A stretch of 43,520 bases of DNA from Burkholderiales bacterium (lineage in GTDB: Bacteria; Pseudomonadota; Gammaproteobacteria; Burkholderiales; Burkholderiaceae_C): contig JAEKLF010000066.1 in the NCBI GenBank assembly GCA_019509985.1, positions 1 to 43,520 on the forward strand. Reading direction: 5' to 3'. Positions 34,015 through 43,271 of this stretch are shown here, piece after piece. The notes beneath the pieces were generated by a model that was not told the origin of the DNA, searched no databases, and saw only the letters and a list, made by a program, of their open reading frames with translations. A program made the translations under genes and the position numbers. Position 1 is the first letter of the stretch. Each line of letters opens with the position of its first letter.

Positions 34015-35170
34015 CGGGAGTTCCTCCAGCAAGGCTCCGCAATGTAGCTCGGCGTTCTTCACCCGACAGCGGCACGAGGCGCTCGACGGCCGCGTGGAAG
34101 CGCACCCAGTCGCGGCCTTCGTGCTCGAACAGGCGCTCGAAGGCCGGCACCAGCTCGTCGTAGGCGGACAGGATGGCGAAGCTCGCGTTGTTGGCGCGCT
34201 GGAACCAGGCCTCGTAGCCCGGTGCCTCGCGCGGCGCGCGCTCGCGCAGGTCGGCGAGCACGGCGGCCTTGCCTTCGGGGCGCGCCTCGGCCGGGCCGGC
34301 ATAGACGGCCTTCAGCCGCTCGCGGCCTTCGCGGGCCAGTGCCTGGAAGCGCGCGCGCCGCGCGCGGCCGGTCTCGAAGGCGGCCAGGGCATCGGGCTTG
34401 GCCGCCAGCCATTCGCGGGCGCCGAGCAGCTCGACGGCGCTGGCGTAGGCCTCGTTGAAGCCGGTGTCGTCGCTGGCGTAGACGCGCTGATGGGCCAGCT
34501 CGTGGAAGATCATGGCCGCCAGCTCGCCTTCGGGGTAGCGAATGAAGGTGTTGAGCAGCGGGTCGCCGCCGAGCCAACGGCTCCAGCCCAGCGTCGAATA
34601 GGCAGGAATGGCCTGCACCTGCACCTCCCAGCCTTCGACCTTCAGCGCGTCGGCATGGCGCTGCGCCTCGTCGTGGTCGAACCAGCCCTGGTAGCCGGCG
34701 CAGCCCATCAGCGGATAGCACCAGGTCTTGAGCTGGAAGCCGAACTCGGGTGCGGCGATGACGTTCCAGACCACGGCCGTGCGACCGATGTCGGCGTAAC
34801 GGCGGTAGCTGTTGTTGTCGGGCAGCGCGAGCTGCGTGGTCGCGAAGTCACGCATCTGCTGCGACAGCTTCAGCCGCGCGGCCAGCGCGGGCGGGGTCGC
34901 CGGGTCGGCCAGCCAGTCGTCCACGGGCTTGGCCGCGCGAGTGACGGCGAGGTGGCCACCGGCGGCCTGGCCCCAGTGGCCGAGGGTGCTGCAGCCGCTC
35001 AAGACCAGAAGGGCAGAGGACAGCAGCAGGCGGCGCAAAAAGCTTGCGGGCCGAGCGCCGGGCCGCTCCCAAGCCGGCCCGCCTGGGCGACGTGCTTGCC
35101 GGTCAATCCGGCAAGCATCGCCGTCCCCTCGGGGGACCGGCCAAGGTCCTCCTTGGACGAGGGGCTTCAT
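33980..35170 (-). CDS. Putative aminopeptidase, M-type zinc family (PF10023-like)
   Basis: A 396-residue protein with the zinc-binding HELAHQRVY motif (first His at about residue 223), preceded by PEGELAAMIF and followed by GFNEAYASAVELLG, as in the putative-aminopeptidase family. A lipoprotein signal (LRRLLLSSALLVLSGCS) begins only about 45 residues after ATG 35170. The stretch before it is encoded by repeat copy B, so translation could also begin at TTG 35038, giving 352 residues. I list the ATG because GGAAG lies upstream and it is one base from the preceding stop. The 3' end overlaps the GNAT gene. Confidence 0.8.
   Translation of the reverse strand: MKPLVQGGPWPVPRGDGDACRIDRQARRPGGPAWERPGARPASFLRRLLLSSALLVLSGCSTLGHWGQAAGGHLAVTRAAKPVDDWLADPATPPALAARLKLSQQMRDFATTQLALPDNNSYRRYADIGRTAVVWNVIAAPEFGFQLKTWCYPLMGCAGYQGWFDHDEAQRHADALKVEGWEVQVQAIPAYSTLGWSRWLGGDPLLNTFIRYPEGELAAMIFHELAHQRVYASDDTGFNEAYASAVELLGAREWLAAKPDALAAFETGRARRARFQALAREGRERLKAVYAGPAEARPEGKAAVLADLRERAPREAPGYEAWFQRANNASFAILSAYDELVPAFERLFEHEGRDWVRFHAAVERLVPLSGEERRATLRSLAGGTPDEADPAPRQTR
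35048..35156. repeat. Dispersed REP-like repeat, copy B
   Basis: Aligns with copy A (15251-15342) over about 95 bases. It contains three hairpins: TGCTTGCCGG/CCGGCAAGCA (35093-35102 and 35108-35117), GTCCCC/GGGGAC (35123-35128 and 35132-35137) and CCAAGG/CCTTGG (35141-35146 and 35151-35156). It overlaps the 5' coding region assigned to the aminopeptidase, which suggests it inserted at or near its start. Confidence 0.78.
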
Positions 35171-35171
35171 G

Positions 35172-37184
35172 TCAGGCCGCTTCCACCTCGACGAGGCAGT
35201 CGTAGAAGGCCGGCGCATTGCCCATGTCGGTCAGGCGTTGGTGGGTGACCTCGTTGACGTTGGTGCCCTGCACGCCGAGCTTGCGCCACCAAACGCCCAG
35301 TCCGTTGACGACACCGGGCCGCGCGCGTTGGCTGACCTTGAGCTTGGCGACATAGCGGCCGCGGTCGTTGAAGGCCGACACCAGCGCGCCGTCGGCCAGG
35401 CCGCGCGCGGCGGCGTCCGCGGCATGCATTTCGATGATGGGCTCGCCCTCGATGTCGCGCAGGCTCTTCACGTTGACGAAGCTGGAGTTCAGGAAGTTGC
35501 GCGCCGGCGGCGAGATCATGGCCAGCGGGAAGCGCGCGGCCAGTTCGGGCGAGGCCTGCGCGCTTTCGTAATTGGGCACATAGTCGGCACCGCCGGCCTG
35601 TGCACGGCCGTTGGGCGTGCGGAAACCGCCTTGGGCGAACGGTGCCTCGGGGATGGGCAGCGGCTGCCAGCCCTGCTCGCGCAGCATTCCCAGGTCGATG
35701 TCGGCCGTAAAGGCCTGGGCGGCAAGGTCTTCGTCGCTGTCGCTGAAAGCTGGGTCGGTCAGGCCCATGGCCGCAGCCAGCTCGCGGAAGATCTGCGTGT
35801 TGGTCTTGGCCTCGCCCAGGGGCGCAATCGCGGGCTGGTTCATCAGCACGTCGGTGTGGCCGTAGGAGGTGTGCACGTCCAGGTGTTCGAGTTGCGTGGT
35901 GGCAGGCAGAACATAGTCCGCGAGGTCGGCCGTGTCCGTCATGAAATGTTCGAGCACGACGGTGAACAGGTCGTCGCGCTGGAAGCCCGCGACGACCTTG
36001 GGCGACTCGGGCGCCACGGCGACCGGATTGCTGTTGTAGACGATCAGCGCTTCGATGCGCGGGCCGAACTCGGGCGAGGCCTCGGCCAGCAGCGCGTCGC
36101 CGATGGTGCTCATGTTGACCATGCGCGGTGTGCGACCCGCCAGCAGGTCGGCGCGTTCGAGGTTGGCGTTCTTGTACGGCGCATTCCAGCCCGAGGCGGA
36201 CAGCAGCGCGCCGCCGCTCTCGTGGCGCCAGGCGCCGGTCAGGCAGGGCAGCAGCGCGATCAGCCGCACCGCGTTGCCGCCACCGCGCACGCGCTGCAGG
36301 CCGTAGTTCATGCGGATGGCGGCGGGGGTGATGGTCGCGTAGTCGCGGGCCAGTTGCCGCACTTCGTCGGCGGTGATGCCGCAGGTCTCGGCGACGCGCT
36401 CCGGCGGCCAGGCCAGGGCCTTGGCGCGCAACTCGTCCCAGCCGTCGACGTAGTTCTCGATGTAGTCGCGATCCAGCCAGTCGTTCCGGATCAGCTCGTG
36501 CATCAGGCCCAGCGCCAGCGCGCCGTCGGTGCCGGGCAGCAGCGCGATGTGCTGGTGGCACTTGTCGGCCGTCTCGGTCTTGCGCGGGTCGATGCAGATC
36601 AGCTTGGCGCCGTCGCGCTTGGCCTGGTTGGCATAGGTCCAGAAGTGCAGGTTGGACGTGATGCTGTTGCTGCCCCAGATGACGATGAGCTTGGCGCCGG
36701 CGAAGTGGCGCGTGTGCATGCCCAGCTTGTGGCCGTAGGTGGCGGCCAAGCCCGCACCGCCGGCGGAGGCGCAGATGGTGCGCTCCAGCCGCGCGGCGCC
36801 CAGCGCGTTCCACAGCCGGCCGGCCATGGCCTCACCCTGGATCAGGCCCATGGTGCCGGCGTAGCTGTAGGGCTGGATGGCCTGCGGGTCCTTGACGGCC
36901 TTGAGCCTGGCGGCGATGTCGGCGATGGCCTCCGCCCAGCTGACCTGCACGAAGGCCGGTGCCTCGGTCTTCTTGCTGACGCGCTTGAGCGGGTGCAGCA
37001 GGCGCTCGGCGTGATAGGTGCGTTCGGCGTAGCGCGAGACCTTGGTGCACAGCGCGCCGTGGGTGCTGGGGTGCTCGGCGCGGCCCTGCACCTTGATGAC
37101 GCGATCACCCTCGACGGTGATCTGCAGCGCGCAGGTGTCGGGGCAGTCGTGGGGGCAGGCGCCGAAGACGGTGCGAGTAGTCAT
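35172..37184 (-). CDS. Molybdopterin-dependent oxidoreductase (DMSO reductase superfamily)
   Basis: A 670-residue enzyme with an N-terminal [4Fe-4S] motif (Cys10, Cys14, Cys18 and Cys46; CPHDCPDTC), then the bis-MGD domains: YSYAGTMGLIQGEAMAGRLW, WGSNSITSNLHFW, DPRKTETADKCHQHI, GTDGALALGLMHELI, and the C-terminal dinucleotide domain with FPLAMISPPARNFLNSSFVN and VKSLRDIEGEPIIEMHAADA. There is no Tat signal, so it is probably cytoplasmic. The substrate is unknown; relatives are annotated as formate- or nitrate-type dehydrogenases. No partner subunit is adjacent. A perfect inverted repeat stands just before the start. Confidence 0.9.
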   Translation of the reverse strand: MTTRTVFGACPHDCPDTCALQITVEGDRVIKVQGRAEHPSTHGALCTKVSRYAERTYHAERLLHPLKRVSKKTEAPAFVQVSWAEAIADIAARLKAVKDPQAIQPYSYAGTMGLIQGEAMAGRLWNALGAARLERTICASAGGAGLAATYGHKLGMHTRHFAGAKLIVIWGSNSITSNLHFWTYANQAKRDGAKLICIDPRKTETADKCHQHIALLPGTDGALALGLMHELIRNDWLDRDYIENYVDGWDELRAKALAWPPERVAETCGITADEVRQLARDYATITPAAIRMNYGLQRVRGGGNAVRLIALLPCLTGAWRHESGGALLSASGWNAPYKNANLERADLLAGRTPRMVNMSTIGDALLAEASPEFGPRIEALIVYNSNPVAVAPESPKVVAGFQRDDLFTVVLEHFMTDTADLADYVLPATTQLEHLDVHTSYGHTDVLMNQPAIAPLGEAKTNTQIFRELAAAMGLTDPAFSDSDEDLAAQAFTADIDLGMLREQGWQPLPIPEAPFAQGGFRTPNGRAQAGGADYVPNYESAQASPELAARFPLAMISPPARNFLNSSFVNVKSLRDIEGEPIIEMHAADAAARGLADGALVSAFNDRGRYVAKLKVSQRARPGVVNGLGVWWRKLGVQGTNVNEVTHQRLTDMGNAPAFYDCLVEVEAA

Positions 37185-37186
37185 GG

Positions 37187-37216
37187 CAATCGCGGAGCTA
37201 TGAAACCCCGCGATTG
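37187..37216. promoter_or_regulatory. Inverted repeat abutting the molybdoenzyme start codon
   Basis: CAATCGCGG (37187-37195) and CCGCGATTG (37208-37216) with a 12-base loop, beginning two bases from ATG 37184 on the minus strand. In RNA it would hide the ribosome site region; in DNA it could be an operator. It could also act as an end for the upstream hydrolase message, though no T-run follows. Confidence 0.5.
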
Positions 37217-37237
37217 TCTCAAGCCGAACCGCCCGAA

Positions 37238-38137
37238 TTAACGACGGTTCAGGAAGTCCACCAGGCGCGGGATGGTTTGGCCGGTGGCCTCTTCCATCAA
37301 CCAGTGGCCTGAACCTTGGATGACGACGCCCTCGACCTTGCTGTCCACCAGCTTGGCCTGCTCGATCAGGAAGGTGCCCGACGCCTTCTCGCCCGTCAGT
37401 ACCAGCATGGGCTGTTGCAGCTTGACCTGGGCGAAGCCGGCGAAGTCCGCGGCGTCCTGCTCGAAGGCCTTGAAGTAGCCGAAGCCCGCCTTCATGCCGC
37501 CCGGCTGCGCGTAGGCCGCCGTGTAGAACTGCCGGTCGGCCTCGGACAGCGAGTGCGTCCTGTCGGCCGCGAAGTCGTTCCAGAAGTGCTCGAAGTAGAT
37601 GCGCTCGCGGCCGGCCACCAGTTGCAGCGCGGTTTCGCCATGGAAGTGGAAGTGCCACAGGTCGCGCAGCAGCCAGACGTTCTTCCAGTCGCCCACACCG
37701 GGCAGGAAGGCGTCCATCAGCACGATGCTTTCGACCTCGTCCGGGTACTGTGCCGCATAGGCGTAGGCCGCCATCAGGCCGATGTCGTGGCCGACGATCT
37801 TGACCTTGCGGTGGCCCAGGCCCTTGACCAGCGCGTGCACGTCCTGCGCCAGCGTCTTCTTGTCGTAGCTGCCCTCGGGCTTCGCCGAGCCGCCGGCGCC
37901 GCGCAGGTCGGGGGCAATGACGACGTGGCGGTCGGCCAGCTTGTCCATCAAGGGCAGCCACATATGGCTGGTCTCGGTGTAGCCGTGCAGCAGCACGACC
38001 GGGGTTTCGCTGCCGGTGCCGGCCTGCAGGTAGTGCAGCTGCACGCCGTTGGCGGTGGCGCTGTGGTCTTCAATGGTTGCAGCCTGCACGCCGGCGGCAA
38101 ACAGCACGGCGGCCAGGGCGGAGATGAGTCGCTTCAT
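37238..38137 (-). CDS. Secreted alpha/beta hydrolase (epoxide hydrolase-like)
   Basis: A 299-residue exported hydrolase (signal peptide MKRLISALAAVLFAAGVQA). The oxyanion HGYTETSHMWLPLM and nucleophile elbow GHDIG (Asp118) point to the epoxide hydrolase or haloalkane-dehalogenase-like group rather than a serine esterase. APDLRGAGGSAKPEGSYDK and the catalytic His in QGSGHWLMEEA (about residue 276) fit. CAGGAG precedes the ATG. It is 20 bases after the SDR gene and likely in one operon with it. Confidence 0.92.
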   Translation of the reverse strand: MKRLISALAAVLFAAGVQAATIEDHSATANGVQLHYLQAGTGSETPVVLLHGYTETSHMWLPLMDKLADRHVVIAPDLRGAGGSAKPEGSYDKKTLAQDVHALVKGLGHRKVKIVGHDIGLMAAYAYAAQYPDEVESIVLMDAFLPGVGDWKNVWLLRDLWHFHFHGETALQLVAGRERIYFEHFWNDFAADRTHSLSEADRQFYTAAYAQPGGMKAGFGYFKAFEQDAADFAGFAQVKLQQPMLVLTGEKASGTFLIEQAKLVDSKVEGVVIQGSGHWLMEEATGQTIPRLVDFLNRR

Positions 38138-38157
38138 GGTGATGCTCCTGCTGGATT

Positions 38158-38889
38158 TCAGAGTTGGCTCATGCCACCGTCGACGATGATTTCCGTGCCG
38201 ACGATGAAGGCCGATTCGGGCGCGGCCAGGTGCAGCACCGTGGATGCGATCTCGTCCGGCGTGCCGAAGCGGCCCAGCGGCACCTGGCTCTGGATCTGCG
38301 CGGCGACGGTCTTCAGTGTCTCGGCATCAAAACCCAGCTTGCCGTACAGAGGCGTCTCGACCGGCCCGGGGCTGATGACGTTGACGCGCGCGCCCTGCGG
38401 CAGCAGCTCGGCCGACAGCGTCTTGGCCAGCGAGATCAGCGCGGCCTTGCTGGCCGCGTAGATGGCCGAGTTGGGCATGCCGATGTGGGCGTTGATGGAG
38501 CCGTTCAGCACGATGGACGCGCCCTTGGCCAGCACCGGGCGCAGCGCCTGGATCAGGAAGAAGGCGCCCTTGGCATTGGTGTTGAACGTGCGGTCCCAGA
38601 GGTCTTCGCTGGCGTCGCCCAGCGACGCGAACTCGGCGATGCCGGCGTTGACGAAGACGGCATCCAGCGTGCGGCCGGCGGCGGCGAGGTGGGCACCGAG
38701 GGCGCGGGCGCCGAGCACGTCGGAGGCGTCCAGCGCCACCAGCTCGAAGCCGTCGGCCTCGTGGTTCTTGCCTGGGCGGGCGGTGACGATGACGTGGGCG
38801 CCTTCGGCCTTGAAGGCGCGGGCAGCGGCCAGGCCGATGCCGGAGGTGCCACCGGTGACGAGGACGGTCTTGTTCGTGAAGCGGGACAT
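38158..38889 (-). CDS. Short-chain dehydrogenase/reductase
   Basis: A 243-residue classical SDR: cofactor motif TGGTSGIG (12-19), NAGIAEF (81-87), and the catalytic Ser131, Tyr144 and Lys148 (LNGSINAH, SAIYAASKAAL). The C-terminal FIVGTEIIVDGGMSQL is standard. It is divergent from the LysR regulator at 39004, which probably controls it and the downstream hydrolase. The 114-base gap holds a small dyad (CGGCC-N5-GGCCG near 38970) and nothing else I can name. Confidence 0.94.
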   Translation of the reverse strand: MSRFTNKTVLVTGGTSGIGLAAARAFKAEGAHVIVTARPGKNHEADGFELVALDASDVLGARALGAHLAAAGRTLDAVFVNAGIAEFASLGDASEDLWDRTFNTNAKGAFFLIQALRPVLAKGASIVLNGSINAHIGMPNSAIYAASKAALISLAKTLSAELLPQGARVNVISPGPVETPLYGKLGFDAETLKTVAAQIQSQVPLGRFGTPDEIASTVLHLAAPESAFIVGTEIIVDGGMSQL

Positions 38890-39003
38890 GATGGTTTCCT
38901 TTGAGTCGGGTTGAGCGGCGTCTTTGCCGTGGACTCGATACTCAGCCGCGCACCCTCTTTTGACGTCCGGCCGCGTTGGCCGACTCGTGCAAGGCTTTCG
39001 AAC

Positions 39004-39918
39004 ATGCTCAGTGACGACGAGATCCAGCTGATGGAGGCCATCCTCGAAAGCGGCAGCCTGTCGCGCGCCGCGGCCAGCCTGGGCAAGGCGCCGTCCACGG
39101 TCTCGTACACCCTGCGCCAGATCGAGACTCGCTTCGACGCGCTGCTGTTCGACCGCCGCCGCTACCGGCTGCAGCTCACGCCCGCTGGTGCACTGCTGGT
39201 GCGCGAGGCCACGCGCCTGCGCGACGACATGCAGCGCCTCACGCGCCGCGTCACGCAGGTGGCCAAGGGCTGGGAGGATCGCCTGTGGATCGTCACCGAC
39301 GAGATCATCGAGTTCGACTCGCTGCTGCCGGTCATCCAGGACTTCGACAAGCTGGACTCGGGCGTCAGCCTGCGCGTGACGCACGAGGTGCTGGGCGGCA
39401 CCTGGGAGGCGCTGGCCGAGGGGCGGGGCGACCTCGTCATCGGTGCCACCAACGAGCCGCCGCCAGGCCTGGGCGTGCAGTGGCGCGAGCTGGGCGAGAT
39501 GCGCTGGGTCTACGCCGTGTCGCCCCGCCACCCGCTGGCCAGGATCAAGGAACCGCTGACCGCGGCGCTGATGCAGGCGCATCGCGCCGTCGTCGTGGCG
39601 GACACTTCGCGCCGCAACGACGGCCGGGCCTACGGCCACGGTGCCGGCCAGGCCCGGCTGGCCGTGCCCAGCATGGCCGCCAAGATCGCGGCGCAGTGCG
39701 CCGGCCTGGGCGTGGGCTGGCTGCCGGAGGCACGCGTGGCCTCGCTGCTCAAGCGCGGCGAGCTGGTCGCCAAGACCGTGGCCGTGCCACGCGAGCCCAA
39801 CACGCTGTACGTGGGCTGGCGGGCCGCCGACGGCCGAGCGCTGGCTTGGTGGCTGGAACGGCTGAACGAGCCGCGGCTTGCGGCGCGGCTCGTGGACGGG
39901 ATCGACCGTTTTGCCTGA
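39004..39918 (+). CDS. LysR-family transcriptional regulator
   Basis: A 304-residue LysR regulator: EAILESGSLSRAAASLGKAP, STVSYTLRQIETRFDALLFD and RRRYRLQLTPAGALLVREAT form the DNA-binding domain. The effector domain includes VSPRHPLARIKEPLT and the late IAAQCAGLGVGWLPEARVA. ATG 39004 is used; an in-frame upstream ATG at 38911 would add 31 residues without domain support. It is divergent from the SDR gene and converges on the AhpD-like gene, three bases away. Confidence 0.92.
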   Translation: MLSDDEIQLMEAILESGSLSRAAASLGKAPSTVSYTLRQIETRFDALLFDRRRYRLQLTPAGALLVREATRLRDDMQRLTRRVTQVAKGWEDRLWIVTDEIIEFDSLLPVIQDFDKLDSGVSLRVTHEVLGGTWEALAEGRGDLVIGATNEPPPGLGVQWRELGEMRWVYAVSPRHPLARIKEPLTAALMQAHRAVVVADTSRRNDGRAYGHGAGQARLAVPSMAAKIAAQCAGLGVGWLPEARVASLLKRGELVAKTVAVPREPNTLYVGWRAADGRALAWWLERLNEPRLAARLVDGIDRFA

Positions 39919-39921
39919 GGT

Positions 39922-40371
39922 TTACTTCTCTGCCGGCAGCTGGCTGCGGAAGCCGATGGCGAAGCGGTTCCAGGCATTGATGGTCACGATGGCCAGCGTC
40001 AGGTTGGTCAGTTCGGCCTCGCTGAACTCAGCCCTGGCCAGCGCGTAGTCGGCGTCGCTGGCGTGGCCCTGCGTGATCAGCGTCAGCGCCTCGGTCCAGG
40101 CAAGCGCGGCTTGCTCCCGCGGCGTGAACAGGTCGGTCTCACGCCAGGCTGGCAGCACGTACAGGCGGCGCTCGCTCTCGCCGGCCTTGCGCGCGTCGCG
40201 GCTGTGCATGTCCAGGCAGAACGCGCAGCCGTTGAGCTGCGAGGCGCGCATCTTCACCAGTTCGAGCAGGCTGGGCTCCAGGCCCAGCTTGGTGACGCTG
40301 CCTTCCAGCGTCAGCATGGCCTTGATGGCGGCGGGAGAGGCGCTGTAGAAATCGATGCGGGGGGTGCTCAT
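39922..40371 (-). CDS. Carboxymuconolactone decarboxylase/AhpD-family protein
   Basis: A 149-residue AhpD-like protein with the redox CxxC in LNGCAFCLDMHSRDARKAG (Cys49, Cys52 and His56), typical of alkylhydroperoxidase D-type peroxidase partners. FYSASPAAIKAMLTLEGSVT at the N-terminus and TNLTLAIVTINAWNRFAIGF at the C-terminus are family features. It is divergent from the MocR regulator at 40463, a pairing often seen for this family and suggesting control by it. The true substrate is unknown. Confidence 0.93.
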   Translation of the reverse strand: MSTPRIDFYSASPAAIKAMLTLEGSVTKLGLEPSLLELVKMRASQLNGCAFCLDMHSRDARKAGESERRLYVLPAWRETDLFTPREQAALAWTEALTLITQGHASDADYALARAEFSEAELTNLTLAIVTINAWNRFAIGFRSQLPAEK

Positions 40372-40409
40372 GAGATGCTCCGGTGAGTGGTGTTGGGGTG
40401 AACGAATGG

Positions 40410-40439
40410 TGGACTCGCCCCCGCGCAGCGAGCAGTCCA
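40410..40439. promoter_or_regulatory. Candidate operator between AhpD-like and MocR genes
   Basis: TGGACT (40410-40415) and AGTCCA (40434-40439) form an inverted repeat of 6 bp with an 18-base spacer in the 91-base divergent gap. MocR-type regulators often bind repeated half-sites next to their own gene. The site is unproven. Confidence 0.35.
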
Positions 40440-40462
40440 ATCCAGGCCAAATTCGGTAGTCC

Positions 40463-41896
40463 ATGGATCTCCACATCGTCATCGACCCCGCCCAGCCGCG
40501 CGGCGAGCAGCTGCTGCGCCAGCTGCGCGGCCTGATCCGCAGCGGGCGCCTGGCCGCCGGCGCGCAGCTGCCGCCCACGCGGTTGCTGGCAGAGCAGCTG
40601 GGGCTGGCGCGCCAGACCGTGGCCGAAGCCTATGAGCGGCTGACGCTGGAGCAGCTCATCGAAGCCCGGCGCGGGCGCGGCAGCTTCGTGCGCGCGCTGC
40701 CCGCTACCGAAGCCGAGCGGCCCGCGGCCACCGTCGTGCGTCTGGCGAGCGCCGAGCGCATCGCCGCCTTTCAGGCCCTGCCCGTGCCGCTGCTGCGCTT
40801 TGCCGACAGCCCGCTGGCGCGCTGGGACTTCATCGGCGGCTCACCCGAGCCGGCTCTCTTCCCGCACGAGGACTGGCGGCGCAATCTGCACGCGGCGCAA
40901 CGCGCGCTGGGCCAGGGCGTTGCGCATGCGCCGCCGGCCGGCCACACGGCGCTGCGCGAGGCCATCGCCGAACACCTGGCCTACGCCCGCGGCGTGCGCT
41001 GCACGGCCGCCGACGTCATCGTCACGCAGGGCGCGCAGCAGGCGTTTGACCTGCTCGTGCGGGTGCTCGTCGGCCCCGGCGACACGGCGGCCATCGAGTC
41101 GCCGGGCTACCCGCCGGTCATCGGGCTGCTGCAGGCGCAGGGCGCGCGCATCGTGCCGGTGCCGGTGGACGATGAGGGCTTGGTCACCGACGCACTGCCG
41201 CCCGAAGCTCGGCTGGTCTACACGACGCCGGCCCACCAATTCCCGCTCGGCGTGGCCATGAGCGCGGCACGGCGGCGCGCGCTGCTGGCCTGGGCGGCGC
41301 GCAAGGGCGCCGTCGTCATCGAGGACGACTACGACAGCGAGTTCCGCTTCGAGGGCCAGCCGCGCGACAGCCTGCAGGGGCTGGACACCGATGGCCGCGT
41401 GGCCTTCGTCGGCAGCTTCTCCAAGACGCTGGCGCCGTCGCTGCGGCTGGGCTATGTCATCGCACCGCCGGCGCTGCGCGAGGCCTTGCTGCACGCCAAG
41501 CACCTGGCGGACGTGCACGGCCCGAGCCTGTTGCAACACGCGCTGGCGCGCTTCATGGCCGAGGGCAATTACCGCAAGCATCTGCGCCGCTGCGTGGCCG
41601 AGTACGCCAGCCGGCGCGAGCGGCTGATGGCGGGCTTTGCCGGCACGCTGGCGCCGTGGCTGACGCTGCTGCACGCCGAGGCCGGCTTCCACCAGGCGGC
41701 GCTGTTCAAGCCCGGCGTGGCCATGGACGGCCCCCAACTCGCGGCGCTGGCGCGGCGGGTGGATGTGGGGCTTTACCCGCTGCAGAGCTTCTCGGCCGAC
41801 CACGACGGACTGCTGATGGGCTTTGGCCGCGTGGCGCCCCAGGGCGTCGACGAAGCGGTGGCGCGCGTGGCCGAGCTGCTGAAGGCTGCGAGCTAG
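40463..41896 (+). CDS. MocR/PdxR-type regulator (GntR HTH fused to aminotransferase domain)
   Basis: A 477-residue fusion. Residues 1-75 are a GntR winged helix (LLRQLRGLIRSGRLAAGAQL, PPTRLLAEQLGLARQTVAEA, YERLTLEQLIEARRGRGSFV). The rest is a class I aminotransferase-like domain with IEDDYDSEFRFEG and the PLP Lys321 in GSFSKTLAPSLRLGYVIAP. These proteins sense PLP-linked compounds instead of catalysing transamination. The stop TAG is shared with the opposing kinase gene through the palindrome CTAG. Confidence 0.93.
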   Translation: MDLHIVIDPAQPRGEQLLRQLRGLIRSGRLAAGAQLPPTRLLAEQLGLARQTVAEAYERLTLEQLIEARRGRGSFVRALPATEAERPAATVVRLASAERIAAFQALPVPLLRFADSPLARWDFIGGSPEPALFPHEDWRRNLHAAQRALGQGVAHAPPAGHTALREAIAEHLAYARGVRCTAADVIVTQGAQQAFDLLVRVLVGPGDTAAIESPGYPPVIGLLQAQGARIVPVPVDDEGLVTDALPPEARLVYTTPAHQFPLGVAMSAARRRALLAWAARKGAVVIEDDYDSEFRFEGQPRDSLQGLDTDGRVAFVGSFSKTLAPSLRLGYVIAPPALREALLHAKHLADVHGPSLLQHALARFMAEGNYRKHLRRCVAEYASRRERLMAGFAGTLAPWLTLLHAEAGFHQAALFKPGVAMDGPQLAALARRVDVGLYPLQSFSADHDGLLMGFGRVAPQGVDEAVARVAELLKAAS

Positions 41897-43271
41897 CCCA
41901 GCGGCAACGTGAGCCGCGCGATGCAGCCTTGCGGCGCGGCCGGCAGCAGCGCGGCGCTGCCGCCGTGGTGCTCGACGATCTCGCGGACGATGGCCAGGCC
42001 CAGGCCGCAGCCTTCACCCATGGTGCTGCCGCGCACGAAGCGCTCGAAGGCCCGCCCGCGCAGCTCGGGCGGCAGGCCGGGGCCGTTGTCTTCGACGTCG
42101 ATCCACACGTCGTCGCCCGCGCGCCTGAGCCTGACCGTGATGGCCGCGCCGCGGCCGGCGTAGCGCACGGCGTTGTCGATCAGGTTGACCAGCGCCTCGC
42201 GCAGCAGCAGCTCCACGCCCTGCACGCTCAGGCTCTCGTCGACCACCTCGGCGCCGAGATCGCAGCCCGCGGCAAGCGCGCGCGGCACCCATTCGGCCGT
42301 CACCTCGCGCACGAGGCGGCCGCAGTCCACCGCGGCCCAGCCCTGGGCCGATGCCGCCTCGGGCTCGGCGCGCGCGAGCACCAGCAGCTGCGACACCAGG
42401 CGCGCGCCACGCACGGCACTTTCGTGCACGCGTTGCAGGCGCTGGCGCAGGGCGGGGTCGGTGGTCGCGTCCAGGGCCAGCTCGGTCTGGCTCTTCAGCC
42501 CGGCCAGCGGCGTGCGCAGCTGGTGGGCCGCGTCGCTGATGAAGCGGCGCTGCGTGGCCAGGCTCTGCTGCACCTGGCCCAGCAGCTCGTTGACGGCGCC
42601 GGCCAGCGCGCCCACCTCGGGCGGCGCGGCCTGCAGCTGGATGGGGTCCAGCGCATCGGCGCGGCGGCCTTCCATCTGTTGCTGCAGCTCGGCCAGCGGC
42701 TTCAGGCCGCGGCGGATGCCGGCCCAGACGACCATGCTCATCAGCGCGATCAGCAGCGACAGCGGCAGCGCCGTGTCCAGCAACATGCGCCGCGCCAGCA
42801 GCTCGCGCGGCGCACTGGAGCGGGCGATCTGTACGCGCAGCGCGGAGTCCGCCGCACCGGCGGCGCCCAGGTGCAGGTCCAGCGACACGACGCGCATGGG
42901 CTCGGGCACGGTGGCGTCGAAGAACACCGGCTCGTTCAGCGCCGGCGTGCCCGGCGGCGGCGGCAGGCGCGCGTCGCCCAGCAGCAACTGGCCCGGTGGC
43001 GAGCTGACCGTGTACATGACGCGGTCCTCGGGGTCGGCGGCCAGGATGTCCTGGGCCGAGCGCGGCAGGTCGACGAACAGGCCGCTGGCGGTGGGCTTGA
43101 TCTGCCGCGCCAGCGCGCGGGCGGCCTGCAGCAGGCTGGCGTCGACGAGCTCGTCGGCATGCCGGCTGGCCAGGCGGTAGGCGCCGAAGGCCGCGACTAG
43201 CCACAGCACCAGTTGCGGCAGCAGCAGCCACAGCAGCAGTTGCCGGTGCAGCGAGCGGCCGGCCGGTGCGC

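Noticed and set aside
34812..37241. An 809-codon open frame on the plus strand opposite the aminopeptidase and molybdoenzyme genes
   Set aside because: It is antisense to clearly conserved proteins, has low-complexity His/Gln/Arg/Val/Gly-rich translation, and follows from GC-rich third positions. The same holds for other long opposite-strand frames, such as 3662-6061 and 41656-43200.
38890..39003. LysR T-N11-A binding site in the SDR/LysR gap
   Set aside because: Several weak matches exist in GC-rich DNA and none stands out; only a short CGGCC/GGCCG dyad was noted.
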